Assembly (NCBI GenBank): GCA_963792895.1
Contig: CAWBYA010000006.1
Span: forward strand, 62,001-126,000
Length of the DNA stretch: 64,000 bases
Reading direction: 5' to 3'
Source: UBA6912 sp963792895
Lineage (GTDB): Bacteria; Actinomycetota; Acidimicrobiia; Spongiisociales; UBA5794
A model generated the notes under the pieces. The model was given only the letters and a program-made list of their open reading frames with translations. It searched no databases and was not told where the DNA came from. Below, in pieces: positions 43,007-51,083 of this stretch. The stretch's first letter is position 1. The number at the start of each line of letters is the position of its first letter. Position numbers and translations under genes: made by a program.

Positions 43007-44347
43007 TCAGAACAGGTCGAGCAAGTCGTCACCCCTGCTGGGGCCGGGCGTCGCTCGAGCCACCGCTTGCTCCCGACGGGCTGCGGCGACCGGAACGAGC
43101 GTCGCCGAGACGTACACCACCTGGATGCACAGCGCGGCAACGCCGGCGGAGGTGAGGCCCAGCTCGACGGGGATGAGCGGCACCACGGGCAGCAGCGCAC
43201 CGAGCACCCAAGCGATCTGGAACATCGTCTCGCTGTTCGTGAACGCTCTGCCGCGGGCTTCGACGGCAACGCTCGCCTGCAGCAGCCCGTCGAAGCCGAA
43301 CTTGGCGGTACCCCATGCAAAGCCGGCCGCACCGGCGAGCGCCGCAGCCGCCGGTAGCCCGAAGATCTGGGCGGCGATGAAGGCCGCGGCCGCCTCGACG
43401 GCGAGTCCCATCACCACCATCGGCTCCTCCGACATGTACCGCTCGAGAGCTGGGCTCACGAATGCGGCGAACAGAAACCCGAGTCCGCCCGCCCCCAGCA
43501 GCGCACCGAAGTCGAGAAAGCCCGCATCGACGTCGCGAAAGGCAAACGCCACGAGCAGCAGTAGGAACCCGTTCAAGAAGCGGACCGCTGCGGTGGCAAA
43601 ACGGGCGAGGCGAACCGGTCGCGGGCTCGTCCTCACGGTCGGCCCAGCAGCCTTGGCACTGGCCGCCATCGCTGTGCGATCGACGGGCGGCAGGGCGCGG
43701 GCGGCAGCCGTCGACCACACATACGCAAGAGCAGCGGCGATCAATGCGATCCACGGCATGTCGAGCCAGATCGACAGCGCTCCAAACGGTAGGGCGACGA
43801 TCGTGCCGATCATGCCGAGGCGTGCCAGTTCGGCGTTCGTCGCCACGAGCTCGAGCGGTTGGTCCAGGATCACAGGCAGCACGCTGCTGCGGCTGATGCC
43901 ATGCAGCCGGGAGAGCACGAGCAGCCCGAACGCGAGGGGAAACAGCACAACGGATCCGGTGAAGAACATCATCGCCAATGCGATGCCGAATCGAAACGCG
44001 GAGCTCAAGACGAGGCCGCCCCGATACGCGGCGGGGAATCGCTCGTAGATCCTGCCCAACATCGGCCCGAGCACGGCGAACGGGGCAAGGGTGAGCAGGA
44101 GGTACAACGCGACATTCTCGCGAGCCTCCGTCGAAGGGACCGAGAAGAACAGCGTGCCGGCGAGCGCCATGGCGACGAGCGTGTCGCCGGCAACGGCGCC
44201 GGCGTGCGTGCTCGCCAGCCGCATGAACCCGTCACCGCGCCCGGAGAAGGCGAGACGGACCCTGGCGCCGACCAGGCGAGCAGACGTGGCGGCCGCCTCG
44301 GCGAATCGGCCCGATCGGCTCGGCTGGGCAGGCAGGTCGTCGGTCAC
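43007..44347 (-). CDS. Major facilitator superfamily transporter
   Basis: 446 residues with about twelve hydrophobic segments in two halves separated by a charged central loop (about 200-230). RIYERFPAAYRGG stands at the loop 2-3 position of MFS proteins. No substrate-specific motif is evident; drug or metabolite export is a guess. The gene is convergent with hflX and 28 bases downstream of the HIT gene, so the two may be co-transcribed. Confidence 0.82.
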   Translation of the reverse strand: MTDDLPAQPSRSGRFAEAAATSARLVGARVRLAFSGRGDGFMRLASTHAGAVAGDTLVAMALAGTLFFSVPSTEARENVALYLLLTLAPFAVLGPMLGRIYERFPAAYRGGLVLSSAFRFGIALAMMFFTGSVVLFPLAFGLLVLSRLHGISRSSVLPVILDQPLELVATNAELARLGMIGTIVALPFGALSIWLDMPWIALIAAALAYVWSTAAARALPPVDRTAMAASAKAAGPTVRTSPRPVRLARFATAAVRFLNGFLLLLVAFAFRDVDAGFLDFGALLGAGGLGFLFAAFVSPALERYMSEEPMVVMGLAVEAAAAFIAAQIFGLPAAAALAGAAGFAWGTAKFGFDGLLQASVAVEARGRAFTNSETMFQIAWVLGALLPVVPLIPVELGLTSAGVAALCIQVVYVSATLVPVAAARREQAVARATPGPSRGDDLLDLF

Positions 44348-44375
44348 GCCGTCAACGTAGCGCGACGGGGCACGG

Positions 44376-44798
44376 TCAGGCGTCGACTTCGCTGTGCCCC
44401 TGGTCGCGCAGCGCCGCCCTCACCTTGTCGGCGGCTCGATCGAGCTGCTCCGGGGCCGGGTTGGGGTCGGCGTTGGCGAAGTTGAGGTCGTTGAGCCCGT
44501 TGATTGGAGCAAGATGGATGTGGAGGTGCGGCACCTCCAACCCGGCGATCATCATCCCCACCTTGGCGGGTCGGTACGCCTGTTGGAGGGCCTCGCCGAT
44601 GATGTGGGACACGCGCATCAAATGGGCGAGAAGCGCACCGTCAGCATCGATCCAGTGATCGACCTCTTGACGGGGCACGACGAGGACATGCCCGTCGGTC
44701 AACGGGTTGATGGAGAGGAACGCCACACACCGGTCGTCCTTCCAAACGAACCGCGCCGGCAGGTCCCCGTCGATGATCATCGTGAATACGGAAGCCAT
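44376..44798 (-). CDS. HIT-family nucleotide hydrolase
   Basis: 140 residues with the histidine triad PHLHIHLAPI and upstream DGHVLVVPRQEVDHW. HIT proteins hydrolyse nucleotide monophosphoramidates or dinucleoside polyphosphates through the central His. The C-terminal half (LDRAADKVRAALRDQG) is the usual helix. It follows phoH on the same strand with 43 bases between. Confidence 0.93.
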   Translation of the reverse strand: MASVFTMIIDGDLPARFVWKDDRCVAFLSINPLTDGHVLVVPRQEVDHWIDADGALLAHLMRVSHIIGEALQQAYRPAKVGMMIAGLEVPHLHIHLAPINGLNDLNFANADPNPAPEQLDRAADKVRAALRDQGHSEVDA

Positions 44799-44829
44799 GC
44801 CGTGAAGGTAGTACGGGTGCCGGGTACTC

Positions 44830-44842
44830 GGTACCGGATACC
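44830..44842. repeat. GGTACCGGATACC short repeat beside phoH
   Basis: Matches the tandem motif at 12852-12874 and, like it, touches a minus-strand stop codon. A degenerate neighbour (gtgccgggtactcg) lies just to the left. Confidence 0.5.
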
Positions 44843-46155
44843 TACAAAGCCGTTGCGGCGAACTCGGCGAGGGGGCTGCGGACAGACCGGTCGAGTGTGA
44901 CGTGGCCGAAGAGCGAGCTTCCCTTGAACTTCTCGATGAGGGCAGCGAGACCGCCGAACGGCGATATGTACGGGTTGTCGACCTGGGTCAGGTCGCCACA
45001 GAAAACCACCTTCGAGTCGGCGCCAATCCGGGTCAGGATGACCTTCAGCGTCGAGAGCTCGAGGTTCTGCGCCTCGTCGATGATGACGATCTCGCCCGTG
45101 ATGGACCGGCCCCGAAGGTACGTGACCGCTGCCATCTCGAGCACGTCCCGATCGAGCAGCCCTTCGACGGCTGCACGAGCCGTATAGGCGTCCCCGTTGG
45201 AGAACAGGGCGTACAAGTTGTCGTATACGGCGGCCATCCACGGTGCGAGCTTCTCGTCGAGGTCGCCCGGCAGGAATCCGACTTCCTGGCGACCGACGGC
45301 GATGAGCGGGCGATAGACCGAGATGCGCCGATACCGCTGCGCCTCCAGCGTCTGCTCGAGAGCTGCGGCGAGCGCCAAGAAGGTCTTGCCCGTTCCCGCC
45401 ATGCCCATCAGCGAGACGGCAGGGATGGCAGGGTCCATCAGCAGGTCGAGCGCAAAGGCTTGGCGGACGTTCTTCGGCTCGACGCCAAACGCGTGGCGTG
45501 AGCCGTTCACCTTGACGAGCGTCGTCTCGTCGCCGTCGTCGGCGACCCGGGCGAGCGCGGAGTGCGATTCGGCGGCTCGCAGGATGCAGTACTGGTTGAC
45601 GAGCAGGGCGCCGGAGTCCACGGTGACCTTGCCTTCTGCATACAGCCGGTCGATCGTGTCGTGATCGACGCTCAGCTCGGAGACGCCGGAGTAGGCCTCG
45701 TCCACCTGGACCGTATCGGCCCGGTAGTCCTCCACAGAGACACCGAGCTGGGCCCCCTTGATACGCAGCGCGGCGTCGCGGGTGACGAGCACAGCCGAGT
45801 GACCGTCGTCGACGAGGTTGAGGCAGGTCGAGAGGATCCGGTGATCGGATGTTGTGGGGTCGAGCACCTCTGGGAGCCGCGAGGAATAGATCCCGTTGAT
45901 CTCGATCCGGAGGGTCCCGCCGCCGTCGAGCCGCCGCGGCTCGGCCAGCCCTCCCGGCTCTGAGGCACCCAAACGTTCGAGCAGCCGGATCGCAGATCTG
46001 GCGTTGGCGCCGACCTCGTCCATGCGGGTCTTCTGGCGGTCGAGCTCCTCGACGACCACGAGTGGGAGCACGACATCGTGCTCATCGAATCGCATCACGG
46101 CGTGGGGGTCGGCGAGAAGGACACAGGTGTCGAGGACGTACGTGGTGTTCCCCAC
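44842..46155 (-). CDS. PIN-PhoH fusion ATPase (PhoH2 type)
   Basis: 437 residues. An N-terminal PIN nuclease domain (YVLDTCVLLADPHAV, VVLPLVVVEELDRQK, SDHRILSTCLNL) is fused to a PhoH ATPase domain with Walker A LMGMAGTGKTFLA, EIVIIDEAQNLELSTLK as Walker B, and VVFCGDLTQVDNPY. This architecture is the PhoH2 class reported to unwind and cut RNA. The GTG at VGNTTYVLDT was chosen because GAAGGGAG lies ten bases upstream; the frame opens 20 codons earlier without a ribosome site. Confidence 0.93.
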   Translation of the reverse strand: MGNTTYVLDTCVLLADPHAVMRFDEHDVVLPLVVVEELDRQKTRMDEVGANARSAIRLLERLGASEPGGLAEPRRLDGGGTLRIEINGIYSSRLPEVLDPTTSDHRILSTCLNLVDDGHSAVLVTRDAALRIKGAQLGVSVEDYRADTVQVDEAYSGVSELSVDHDTIDRLYAEGKVTVDSGALLVNQYCILRAAESHSALARVADDGDETTLVKVNGSRHAFGVEPKNVRQAFALDLLMDPAIPAVSLMGMAGTGKTFLALAAALEQTLEAQRYRRISVYRPLIAVGRQEVGFLPGDLDEKLAPWMAAVYDNLYALFSNGDAYTARAAVEGLLDRDVLEMAAVTYLRGRSITGEIVIIDEAQNLELSTLKVILTRIGADSKVVFCGDLTQVDNPYISPFGGLAALIEKFKGSSLFGHVTLDRSVRSPLAEFAATAL

Positions 46156-46307
46156 CGTTACATGCTCCCTTCGGAAAGGCGCCGCCAGCCTCACCTCGGC
46201 ACGTCCGAAAAGCAAGGACCGTGCGGCCCACTTCCTCTCCCGTCGGCCTGGGCAGCCCGTCGGTAAGGAGGCCTACGCTCGATGGGCACAATGAGAGGGA
46301 GCAGCGA

Positions 46308-47303
46308 ATGCCAGTAGTGATCATCGGAGCAGGCTCGTGGGGAACGACCGTAGCCGCCATCGCTGCGAGCCACGGGCCGGCCGTCCTGTGGGCGCGCAGA
46401 GCCGAACTTGCGAATGCCATCAACACGGGGCACGAGAACCCGGACTACCTCCCGGGACTTCGACTCCCCGAGACGTTGCGGGCCACCTCGGACCTCGGTG
46501 AGGCGCTACGAGATGCCGACATCGTCGTGATGGGCGTTCCCTCCCACGGCTACCGAGCCGTTCTCGGCGAGGCCTCGGCACTGATCGGGAGCGACGTCCC
46601 GATCCTCAGCCTGTCGAAGGGCATCGAGCAGGAATCGCTCATGCGGATGACCGAGGTCACACACGATGTGCTGCCCGACCATCCGCAGCGGCTGATCGGT
46701 GTGTTGTCTGGGCCGAACCTCGCCAAGGAGGTTGCGGCGGGCCAGCCTGCGGCAACGGTCATCGCCATGGCAGACGAAGCCGCCGCCCAGCGGCTCCAGC
46801 AGACCTTCATGACCCCGACGTTCCGGGTCTACACCAACCAGGACGTAGTCGGATGCGAGGCGGCGGGAGCCCTCAAGAACGTGATGGCCATCGCCGCCGG
46901 TATGGCCCACGGCCTCGGCTTCGGCGACAACACGCTGGCAACGCTGATCACCCGGGCGCTCGCCGAGCTCACCCGGCTCGGCCACACCATGGGCGGCGAG
47001 CCGATGACTTTCGCCGGTCTCGCCGGGATGGGTGACCTCATCGCTACGTGCATGAGCTCGCAATCGCGTAACCATCGAGTGGGCTTCGGCCTCGGTCAGG
47101 GTCGCAAGCTCGACGAGATCGTCAACGAGATGAACATGGTGGCAGAGGGCGTGAAGTCGACCCGCGGCGTGCTCGCCCTGGCTGCTCGCTACGGCGTCGA
47201 GATGCCGATTGCCGAGCAGGTGGGCAAGGTGCTCTACGAAGGCAAGGACCCGAAGATCGCGGTCGGCGAATTGATGACCCGAGAGGCGAAGCCTGAGCGG
47301 TAG
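46308..47303 (+). CDS. gpsA: Glycerol-3-phosphate dehydrogenase (NAD(P)+)
   Basis: 331 residues; makes sn-glycerol-3-phosphate for phospholipid synthesis. Nucleotide loop IIGAGSWGTTVA at the N-terminus, then VMGVPSHGYR, LSLSKGIEQESLMRM, GVLSGPNLAKEVA, and the catalytic GALKNVMAIAAGMAHGLGFGDN with FAGLAGMGDLIATC. The ATG is preceded by AGAGGGAGCAGCGA. The next gene begins seven bases after its stop. Confidence 0.96.
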   Translation: MPVVIIGAGSWGTTVAAIAASHGPAVLWARRAELANAINTGHENPDYLPGLRLPETLRATSDLGEALRDADIVVMGVPSHGYRAVLGEASALIGSDVPILSLSKGIEQESLMRMTEVTHDVLPDHPQRLIGVLSGPNLAKEVAAGQPAATVIAMADEAAAQRLQQTFMTPTFRVYTNQDVVGCEAAGALKNVMAIAAGMAHGLGFGDNTLATLITRALAELTRLGHTMGGEPMTFAGLAGMGDLIATCMSSQSRNHRVGFGLGQGRKLDEIVNEMNMVAEGVKSTRGVLALAARYGVEMPIAEQVGKVLYEGKDPKIAVGELMTREAKPER

Positions 47304-47309
47304 GACACG

Positions 47310-47954
47310 ATGTCGCGCTTCTGGCCGATCACCGACCTGCGCCTGGAGACCGTGCGCCTCACCCTACGGCCGACCACCGAGGATGACCTCGCCGCGCTTG
47401 CCGCCATCTTTCCCAACGACAGCGAGCTCGATCCGAGCCTGCCCGCGCTTCCGATTGCCGACAGAGCCGCTCAACGCGGTGCGGCCGTGCATCAGGCGTA
47501 CTGGCGAGCGCAAGGATCATGGCGCCCCGAATCATGGAACCTCGGGTTCTCCGTCTTCCACCAAGGCAGGCTGTGTGGGCAACAGGCGCTCGAGGCCGAC
47601 GACTTCGCCCGACGCCTCGTGGTCGACAGCAACTCGTGGCTCTCCCCCGCCGTCCGCGGCGTGGGCCTCGGCAAGGAGATGCGGGCCGCCGTCCTTCATC
47701 TTGCTTTCGGAGGACTCGGAGCGCTCGAAGCCGAGACGACGGCATGGTGGGACAACGCCGCGTCGCTTGGCGTGTCGGCGGCGCTGGGCTACGAGCCGAA
47801 CGGCGAGCACATCCACGTCGACGGAGCCCGCCGCGATCGGATGATCCGGATGCGCCTCACGGCCGCGCGCTGGCAAGAACGTGGTGGCACCCACCCAACA
47901 AAGGTCGAAGGGCTGGAGGGGTGCCGCCACCTCTTCGGTGCGGCGGGTCGCTGA
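47310..47954 (+). CDS. GNAT-family N-acetyltransferase
   Basis: 214 residues. RimJ/RimL-like: LRLETVRLTLRPTTEDDLAAL at the start, then NSWLSPAVRGVGLGKEMRAAVLHLAF with the acetyl-CoA loop, and WWDNAASLGVSAALGYEPNG. The substrate cannot be inferred. Likely co-transcribed with gpsA. Confidence 0.88.
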   Translation: MSRFWPITDLRLETVRLTLRPTTEDDLAALAAIFPNDSELDPSLPALPIADRAAQRGAAVHQAYWRAQGSWRPESWNLGFSVFHQGRLCGQQALEADDFARRLVVDSNSWLSPAVRGVGLGKEMRAAVLHLAFGGLGALEAETTAWWDNAASLGVSAALGYEPNGEHIHVDGARRDRMIRMRLTAARWQERGGTHPTKVEGLEGCRHLFGAAGR

Positions 47955-47959
47955 ACCGC

Positions 47960-48562
47960 TCAAGCCGGACGATCGAACGCAGCGCGTGCAGCCTCGCACG
48001 ACTCCCTTGCCGTGCATCCCTCGAGGTGGTCGTTGACGATGCCCATCGCCTGCATGAAGGCATAGGCCGTCGTCGGCCCAACGAACGTGAAGCCCCTCTG
48101 TTTGAGCTCTTTGGCCATGGCCCAGCTCTCCGCGGTCTGGCTTGCGCCCACCGGGGCATCCACGGCGGGCTCGAAACGCCAGAAGAACGCCCCGAGCGAC
48201 CCATGCTCTGCGGCGAGGTCGATGGCCTTCCGTGCGTTGTTGATGGTCGACTCGATCTTGCGGCGGTGGCGAACGATCGTGGCGTCCTGGAGCAGCACTT
48301 GCACGTCGGCATCACCCATCGCGGCCACCCGCTCGTAGTCGAACCCGTGGAACACGCGGCGGAAGTCGGGGCGCTTGCGCAAGATGGTGAGCCAGCTCAG
48401 GCCCGATTGGAAGCCCTCCAGGCAGAGCTTCTCGAACAGCTGATGATCGTCGTCGACCGGACGGCCCCACTCGTCATCGTGGTACGGCCGGTAGTCGCCG
48501 GTCGAGTCGCCCCACCAGCAGCGGGAAACTCCGTCGTCGCCGACGACAACCTCGAGCTCCAC
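47960..48562 (-). CDS. tag: DNA-3-methyladenine glycosylase I
   Basis: 200 residues; removes 3-methyladenine from DNA in base excision repair. Family motifs are RCWWGDSTGDYRPYHDDEWG, LFEKLCLEGFQSGLSW, TIVRHRRKIESTINNARK and FVGPTTAYAFMQAMGIVNDH. Glu of LEGFQSGLSW and the zinc-snap residues (Cys near the start, His and Cys near the end) are present. Its start is four bases from the stop of the DAHP-synthase-like gene, so they probably share a transcript. Confidence 0.94.
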   Translation of the reverse strand: MELEVVVGDDGVSRCWWGDSTGDYRPYHDDEWGRPVDDDHQLFEKLCLEGFQSGLSWLTILRKRPDFRRVFHGFDYERVAAMGDADVQVLLQDATIVRHRRKIESTINNARKAIDLAAEHGSLGAFFWRFEPAVDAPVGASQTAESWAMAKELKQRGFTFVGPTTAYAFMQAMGIVNDHLEGCTARESCEAARAAFDRPA

Positions 48563-48566
48563 CGTG

Positions 48567-49640
48567 CTACTCGGCGCCGCCGAGCGACGCGCGTTGCGCC
48601 CGGCGGGAATGCTCGAGCACGATGCGCATCAGATCTGCGGCGTACTCGGGGTCGAAGCCGAGGCGGCGAGCATCATCCCGAGCCTCCTCGATGAGCTCCT
48701 CCTCACGGTCGGGCGACCTCATCGGCAGTCCCTTCACTGCCTTGATCCGTGCGATCTCCACCGAGCTGCTGAGCCTGCGACCGATGAGCTTGATGAGCTC
48801 GCGATCGATGCGGTCGATCTCATCCCGCAGCGACGGAATGCCGAGACGGTCCATCAGCCTGGCGAACACGACGAGGTCGAGTTGACTGCCGTTGCCGGCC
48901 AGCGACGACGCCGGGTCGGGATGAACGAGCACGCTGAGCCCGTCTGCCCCGACCGACCGCCCCGCGAGGGCCAGGGGGGCGATGAGATCCTCACCCCCGC
49001 GGGACGGTGCCGGATCGATGATCACGGGAAGGTGCGAGATGCGTTGCACGACGGGAACTGCGGAAATGTCCATCGTGTCGGTCGTGCGGGGATCGAAGGT
49101 GCGGCTCCCTCGCTCGCAGAGCACGACGTTGGGGTTGTCCTCGGCGAGGATGTACTCGGCGGCCATCAGCCACTCGTCGATCGTCGCCGAAGGCCCGCGA
49201 TGCAGCAGCACCGGCTTCCCCGCTTTGCCCACGTCGGCCAGGAGCGAGAAGTTCTGCATGTTGTCCGGGCCAACCTCGAGCATGTCCACGTGATCGGCTG
49301 CCTCGGCGACATGGCCGGGCTCGTTGACCTCGGTGACCGTTGGAAGCCCCGATTCGTGACCCGCCTTCTCGAGCAGCCAGAGGCCCTCGTCGCCCAAGCC
49401 GCGGAAGGTGTACGGGGAGTTCTCCGCACGGAACGTCCCACCCCGCACCAGTGAGGCACCCGACTCGGCGACACCGGAGGCGATGCTGAGGATCTGCTCC
49501 TCGCTCTCGATGGCTACAGGTCCGGCGACCACAGGGTAGGACCCGTCACCAAACCGGACGTTGCCGACCTCGACGATCGTCGTCGACACATCCTCGGGCC
49601 GCCGGTGACTCTTGAGGACTGGCTCGTTGCTCGTGCTCAT
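48567..49640 (-). CDS. DAHP-synthase-like protein fused to chorismate mutase; synthase active site lost
   Basis: 357 residues. Residues about 20-265 align with type I-beta DAHP synthases (GLGDEGLWLLEKAGHESGLP, NMQNFSLLADVGKAGKPVLL), but the catalytic set is changed. GPCxVES is GPVAIES, KPRTSPYSF is RAENSPYTF, LLKRG is LLHRG, DPSH is DPAPSRG, EVHPDP is LVHPDP and the late Asp is Asn, so all four metal ligands and the PEP-binding Lys/Arg are gone. The C-terminal AroQ chorismate mutase (about 270-350) keeps Arg in LRDEIDRI, Arg in GRRLSS, Lys in ARIKAV and Arg/Glu in SPDREEELI. I infer an active mutase with a pseudo-synthase partner domain. Preceded by an attenuator with Phe/Tyr codons. Confidence 0.85.
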   Translation of the reverse strand: MSTSNEPVLKSHRRPEDVSTTIVEVGNVRFGDGSYPVVAGPVAIESEEQILSIASGVAESGASLVRGGTFRAENSPYTFRGLGDEGLWLLEKAGHESGLPTVTEVNEPGHVAEAADHVDMLEVGPDNMQNFSLLADVGKAGKPVLLHRGPSATIDEWLMAAEYILAEDNPNVVLCERGSRTFDPRTTDTMDISAVPVVQRISHLPVIIDPAPSRGGEDLIAPLALAGRSVGADGLSVLVHPDPASSLAGNGSQLDLVVFARLMDRLGIPSLRDEIDRIDRELIKLIGRRLSSSVEIARIKAVKGLPMRSPDREEELIEEARDDARRLGFDPEYAADLMRIVLEHSRRAQRASLGGAE

Positions 49641-49674
49641 GGGGGTGCTCCTGGGGCTGGGCGGCCCCGGGACG

Positions 49675-49706
49675 AAAAAACCCGAAGCCGCCATCCGGGC
49701 TTCGGG
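49675..49706 (-). terminator. Leader terminator (attenuator) of the chorismate-mutase gene
   Basis: Minus strand: CCCGAAGCC and GGCTTCGGG form a perfect 9-bp stem (49698-49706 with 49681-49689), loop 8 bases, followed by six T. It stands 34 bases before the gene's ATG, too close for a separate promoter between. CCGGCTCGGGC at 49750-49760, inside the leader peptide, can pair with GCCCGAAGCCCGG of the same terminator arm with two bulges, giving an alternative antiterminator. Confidence 0.85.
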
Positions 49707-49733
49707 CTGTGAGGTTGTTCGTGCGGCCTGGTG

Positions 49734-49802
49734 TCAGCGCGCGCCCTCTGCCCGAGCCGGAGGCCCGGTAAAGGCATACGCAAAGAGGCACACGTTCCGC
49801 AT
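49734..49802 (-). CDS. Attenuator leader peptide with Phe/Tyr codons
   Basis: 22-codon open frame ending in TGA. It starts M-R-N-V and continues CLFAYAF, so Phe, Tyr and Phe codons fall at positions 7, 9 and 11, followed by Gly/Pro/Ala/Arg-rich codons. The ATG lies 8 bases beyond the -10 box, so the transcript is leaderless or nearly so. The antiterminator arm begins at about codon 15, just beyond a ribosome stalled on the aromatic codons. Such a layout is that of classical ribosome-mediated attenuation. Confidence 0.75.
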   Translation of the reverse strand: MRNVCLFAYAFTGPPARAEGAR

Positions 49803-49810
49803 CGACGTGG

Positions 49811-49839
49811 AATGTACCGGTGGGTCGACCGCGGCGCAA
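49811..49839 (-). promoter_or_regulatory. Promoter of the attenuated chorismate-mutase operon
   Basis: On the minus strand, -35 TTGCGC (49834-49839) and -10 TACATT (49811-49816) are separated by exactly 17 bases. The predicted start site falls within a few bases of the leader-peptide ATG. Confidence 0.7.
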
Positions 49840-49857
49840 GAGGGCGATCGAACGAGA

Positions 49858-50397
49858 TCAGGCCTCCGGGCCGCGCTGGCGGACTTCCTCGACATGGACC
49901 ATCGCGTCCCGCAACTCCTGGAGCCAGTCGTCGAGGTGCTTCCCGACGAGCCGGACACACCATGCCAGCGCCTCGCTCCGGCTGCGGGCCACACCTGCGT
50001 CGATGAGTGTATCGAGCACAACGCGCTCCTTCACGCGCAGCCGCGTCATGGCCGGAACGGACAGGTGAGTGAACAGCCTGCCCACCTCGCCGCACCGCAC
50101 TCCCCACGAGACCTTGCGTTGGAAGCGGATCTCCGCCGCAGCGGCAACCTCCATTCGCCGCCCTCGTGTCTCTTCGCGGAAGTTGGCGATCTTGGCGCGG
50201 CGGGCGGCGGCACGCTCCTCATCTGCAACATCCCCGGACAGTTCGGCGTCGGGGATGTCAATGACGACGAGAATCTCATCGCCGTCGATGGTCACCTCGA
50301 GATCGCTCTTTCGCCACTCGGACGGAAGTTGGTCGGTGAACCATGCGGCGACCTCGGCGTGGTCGACTGCGGGAGCAGAGGTTGTGGCTTTCATCAT
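49858..50397 (-). CDS. Conserved-looking protein of unknown function
   Basis: 179 residues, possibly with two Met at the start. N-terminal half is acidic (WFTDQLPSEWRKSDLEVTIDGDEILVVIDIPD); the C-terminal half has an Arg/Glu-rich helical region and SRSEALAWCVRLVGKHLDDWLQEL, which resembles the second helix of a ribbon-helix-helix protein. No catalytic motif. I do not recognise the family. A strong leaderless promoter precedes it, and it is divergent from the His-rich membrane protein. Confidence 0.72.
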   Translation of the reverse strand: MMKATTSAPAVDHAEVAAWFTDQLPSEWRKSDLEVTIDGDEILVVIDIPDAELSGDVADEERAAARRAKIANFREETRGRRMEVAAAAEIRFQRKVSWGVRCGEVGRLFTHLSVPAMTRLRVKERVVLDTLIDAGVARSRSEALAWCVRLVGKHLDDWLQELRDAMVHVEEVRQRGPEA

Positions 50398-50403
50398 TAC
50401 ATC

Positions 50404-50431
50404 ATTACAGAGCCTTCAACCAATGTCAATG
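50404..50431 (-). promoter_or_regulatory. Promoter of the gene at 49858-50397
   Basis: Minus strand: consensus -35 TTGACA (50426-50431), 16-base spacer, -10 TAATGA (50404-50409), then TGTAATG ATG. The -10 box lies six bases before the first ATG, so a leaderless mRNA is expected. The -10/start region is a direct repeat (TAATGATG twice), which could be an operator. Confidence 0.7.
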
Positions 50432-50468
50432 TGACCATCCGACGAAAAGTGCGTACATTTACCGTCCG

Positions 50469-51029
50469 ATGAGACGAACCACTTCCGATCTCTGGACGAC
50501 GCTCACCCTGGCGGTGGGAGGCGTTCTCGCCGGACACGCCCTCGCCTACGGCTCACCCGCAGCCCACGTCCACAGCGACGGCGCAACGCATCTCCACGTC
50601 CACGGCTACCTCCCCGTTCTCGCCGCAATCGTTGTGCCGATCGCGGTCCTTGCTCTGCTTGCGCACGGTATCGCCGAGATCCGAGACGGTGTGCGCCGTA
50701 TCCGTCTCGGCCACCTCCTCGCATTTCAATGTGGCCTGTTCGTCGTCCAGGAGACAATCGAACGCATCGCAGCGGGCGGCGCAAGCGCCGACATCCTCCG
50801 CGAGCCCGTGCTCTGGGCTGGCCTCCTGGCACAGGTGATCGTTGCCGGATCGACCTTGGGCCTCGCCCGAGCGATCGCCAACCTCGCGAGCGCGACGCGG
50901 GGCACAGCGCTGCGCACCGACATTGCGCAGCGGGCGCGACGACGTTGCCTGCCTATCGTTCATCTCGCCTATCCGTCGGCCTCGCGTGTTTCAACGATGG
51001 CGGGACGCGCGCCTCCCCTCGCATCCTGA
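50469..51029 (+). CDS. Small multi-span membrane protein with His-rich loop
   Basis: 186 residues with about four spans (TTLTLAVGGVLAGHALAYG, YLPVLAAIVVPIAVLALLAHGI, LLAFQCGLFVVQETIERIA, VLWAGLLAQVIVAGSTLGLA). The first outside loop is AHVHSDGATHLHVHGY, with five His, a likely metal-binding segment. It is followed 54 bases on by a His/Met-rich lipoprotein with a cupredoxin-like domain, so a copper or other metal handling pair is plausible. Family not recognised. Confidence 0.75.
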   Translation: MRRTTSDLWTTLTLAVGGVLAGHALAYGSPAAHVHSDGATHLHVHGYLPVLAAIVVPIAVLALLAHGIAEIRDGVRRIRLGHLLAFQCGLFVVQETIERIAAGGASADILREPVLWAGLLAQVIVAGSTLGLARAIANLASATRGTALRTDIAQRARRRCLPIVHLAYPSASRVSTMAGRAPPLAS

Positions 51030-51083
51030 CGTGAGATACCGGTCTCGCACGCGCCCTCGTCGCGTGCCCTCAGGAGGTGAACG

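Noticed and set aside
49675..49706. The hairpin with T-tract read as a simple terminator of the gene at 49858-50397
   Set aside because: A good promoter lies between that gene and the hairpin, a leader frame with aromatic codons and an alternative pairing exist, and there is no room for a promoter after the hairpin.
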